Source of the DNA: Porticoccaceae bacterium
GTDB taxonomy: Bacteria; Pseudomonadota; Gammaproteobacteria; Pseudomonadales; Porticoccaceae
Length of the DNA stretch: 5,928 nucleotides
NCBI GenBank assembly: GCA_017858295.1
Contig: JAFMBU010000108.1
Span: 1-5,928 of the forward strand
Reading direction: 5' to 3'
The translations under genes were made by a program, and so were the position numbers. A model generated the notes under the pieces. It saw nothing but the letters and a program-made list of their open reading frames with translations. It did no database searches and was not told where the DNA came from. Position 1 is the first letter of the stretch; each line of letters opens with the position of its first letter. Positions 5,483 through 5,928 of the stretch are shown piece after piece.

Positions 5483-5833
5483 TACGCGGCGAAACAAAAA
5501 TTGATTTGCTTCGTATTACTCAAGACCCTAAAGGCTCGTCGAGCGGGAGCGAAGCTGCCGGGCTTTTTGACGCTATTGGAACAACTACAAGACAACTCTC
5601 TGCGCATGCTGACAAAGACCTTGAAGTCATGGTTGGAACTCCTCATAGCGATGTGGCATTTAAGCAAAAGTAATGGCATTACCGAGGGCTTCCATAACAA
5701 GATGGAGATGATGTCGAGACGAGCTTATGGGTTTAGAAACTTTGAAAATTATCGCTTGCGAGTACTGGTCCACTGCGGCTGGGATTCGGTGCGCTTAGAG
5801 GGAGGGTACTGCCGAAATTTTTTTGAGTTTTAA
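5480..5833 (+). pseudogene. ISL3-family transposase, C-terminal remnant
   Basis: From LYAAKQKL onward the plus-strand frame reads as the last quarter of an ISL3-family transposase (DDE_Tnp_ISL3). The conserved tail has TLKSW, then SNGITEGFH (Glu codon 5684-5686), then RRAYGFRNFENYRLRV and HCGWD. Full-length members have about 400 residues; about 117 remain, with no first two catalytic Asp residues. The frame is open back to 5300, but that part only crosses the opposite-strand IS3 remnant and is not transposase. The last 16 or so residues after GWD look like read-through past the original end. The stop at 5831-5833 touches the tRNA-Leu CCA. Confidence 0.83.
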
Positions 5834-5920
5834 TGGTGCCCAGGAGAGGACTTGAACCTCCACCCCCTTGCGAGGACTAGCACCTGAAGCTAGCGCGTCT
5901 ACCAATTTCGCCACCTGGGC
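5834..5920 (-). tRNA. tRNA-Leu(CAG), decodes CUG
   Basis: The 87-nt minus-strand gene begins GCCCAGG and ends CCTGGGC-A-CCA, giving a perfect 7-bp acceptor stem and an encoded CCA. The D-arm is GGCGAAATTGGTAGACGC. The anticodon arm has stem CTAGC/GCTAG around loop TTCAGGT, placing CAG at the anticodon. The long variable arm (CCTCGCAAGGGG) is that of a class II tRNA, and the T-arm loop is TTCAAGT. The anticodon arm closely resembles E. coli tRNA-Leu(CAG). Only 8 bp upstream are in the window, so its promoter is not visible. Its 3' end directly adjoins IS debris. Confidence 0.97.
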
Positions 5921-5928
5921 ATAACAAT

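Overview
The window looks like chromosomal DNA of a gammaproteobacterium of moderate G+C, quite possibly marine. The family evidence is the enteric-like AhpC, AhpF and OxyR proteins, which have cysteines at almost the same positions as in E. coli, and a tRNA-Leu(CAG) with an encoded CCA end. The genus cannot be named from sequence alone.

Layout, left to right. Positions 1-246 hold no gene. They carry two copies of an about 74-bp palindromic repeat (core GTCATCCTGAGCGAAG), separated by a 23-bp tandem array built from the repeat's own right arm. Next comes a peroxide-defence block. ahpF (247-1863) and ahpC (2017-2580) are read leftward in the order ahpC-ahpF, with a strong intrinsic terminator between them. 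oxyR (2788-3675) is read rightward from the shared 207-bp control region, which holds candidate divergent promoters and a candidate OxyR box. Positions 3676-3981 hold no recognisable gene. A class II Fic-domain gene with a C-terminal winged helix (about 4063-5172) follows, preceded by two matching inverted-repeat operator units exactly 41 bp apart. The right end (5215-5833) is transposon debris: the 3' end of an IS3-family element on the minus strand joined at about 5480 to the 3' end of an ISL3-family transposase on the plus strand. The ISL3 reading frame ends directly against the 3' CCA of a tRNA-Leu gene (5834-5920, minus strand).

How the genes work together. AhpC reduces H2O2 and organic peroxides and is recycled by AhpF using NADH. 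OxyR senses H2O2 through a C200/C209 disulfide and is expected to activate ahpC while repressing its own gene. The terminator after ahpC would give much more AhpC than AhpF. The fic gene appears to be an independent accessory unit with built-in autoinhibition and probable autoregulation. Its position next to IS remnants and a tRNA gene suggests a locus of past insertions. The most interesting signal is the duplicated, evenly phased operator in front of fic.
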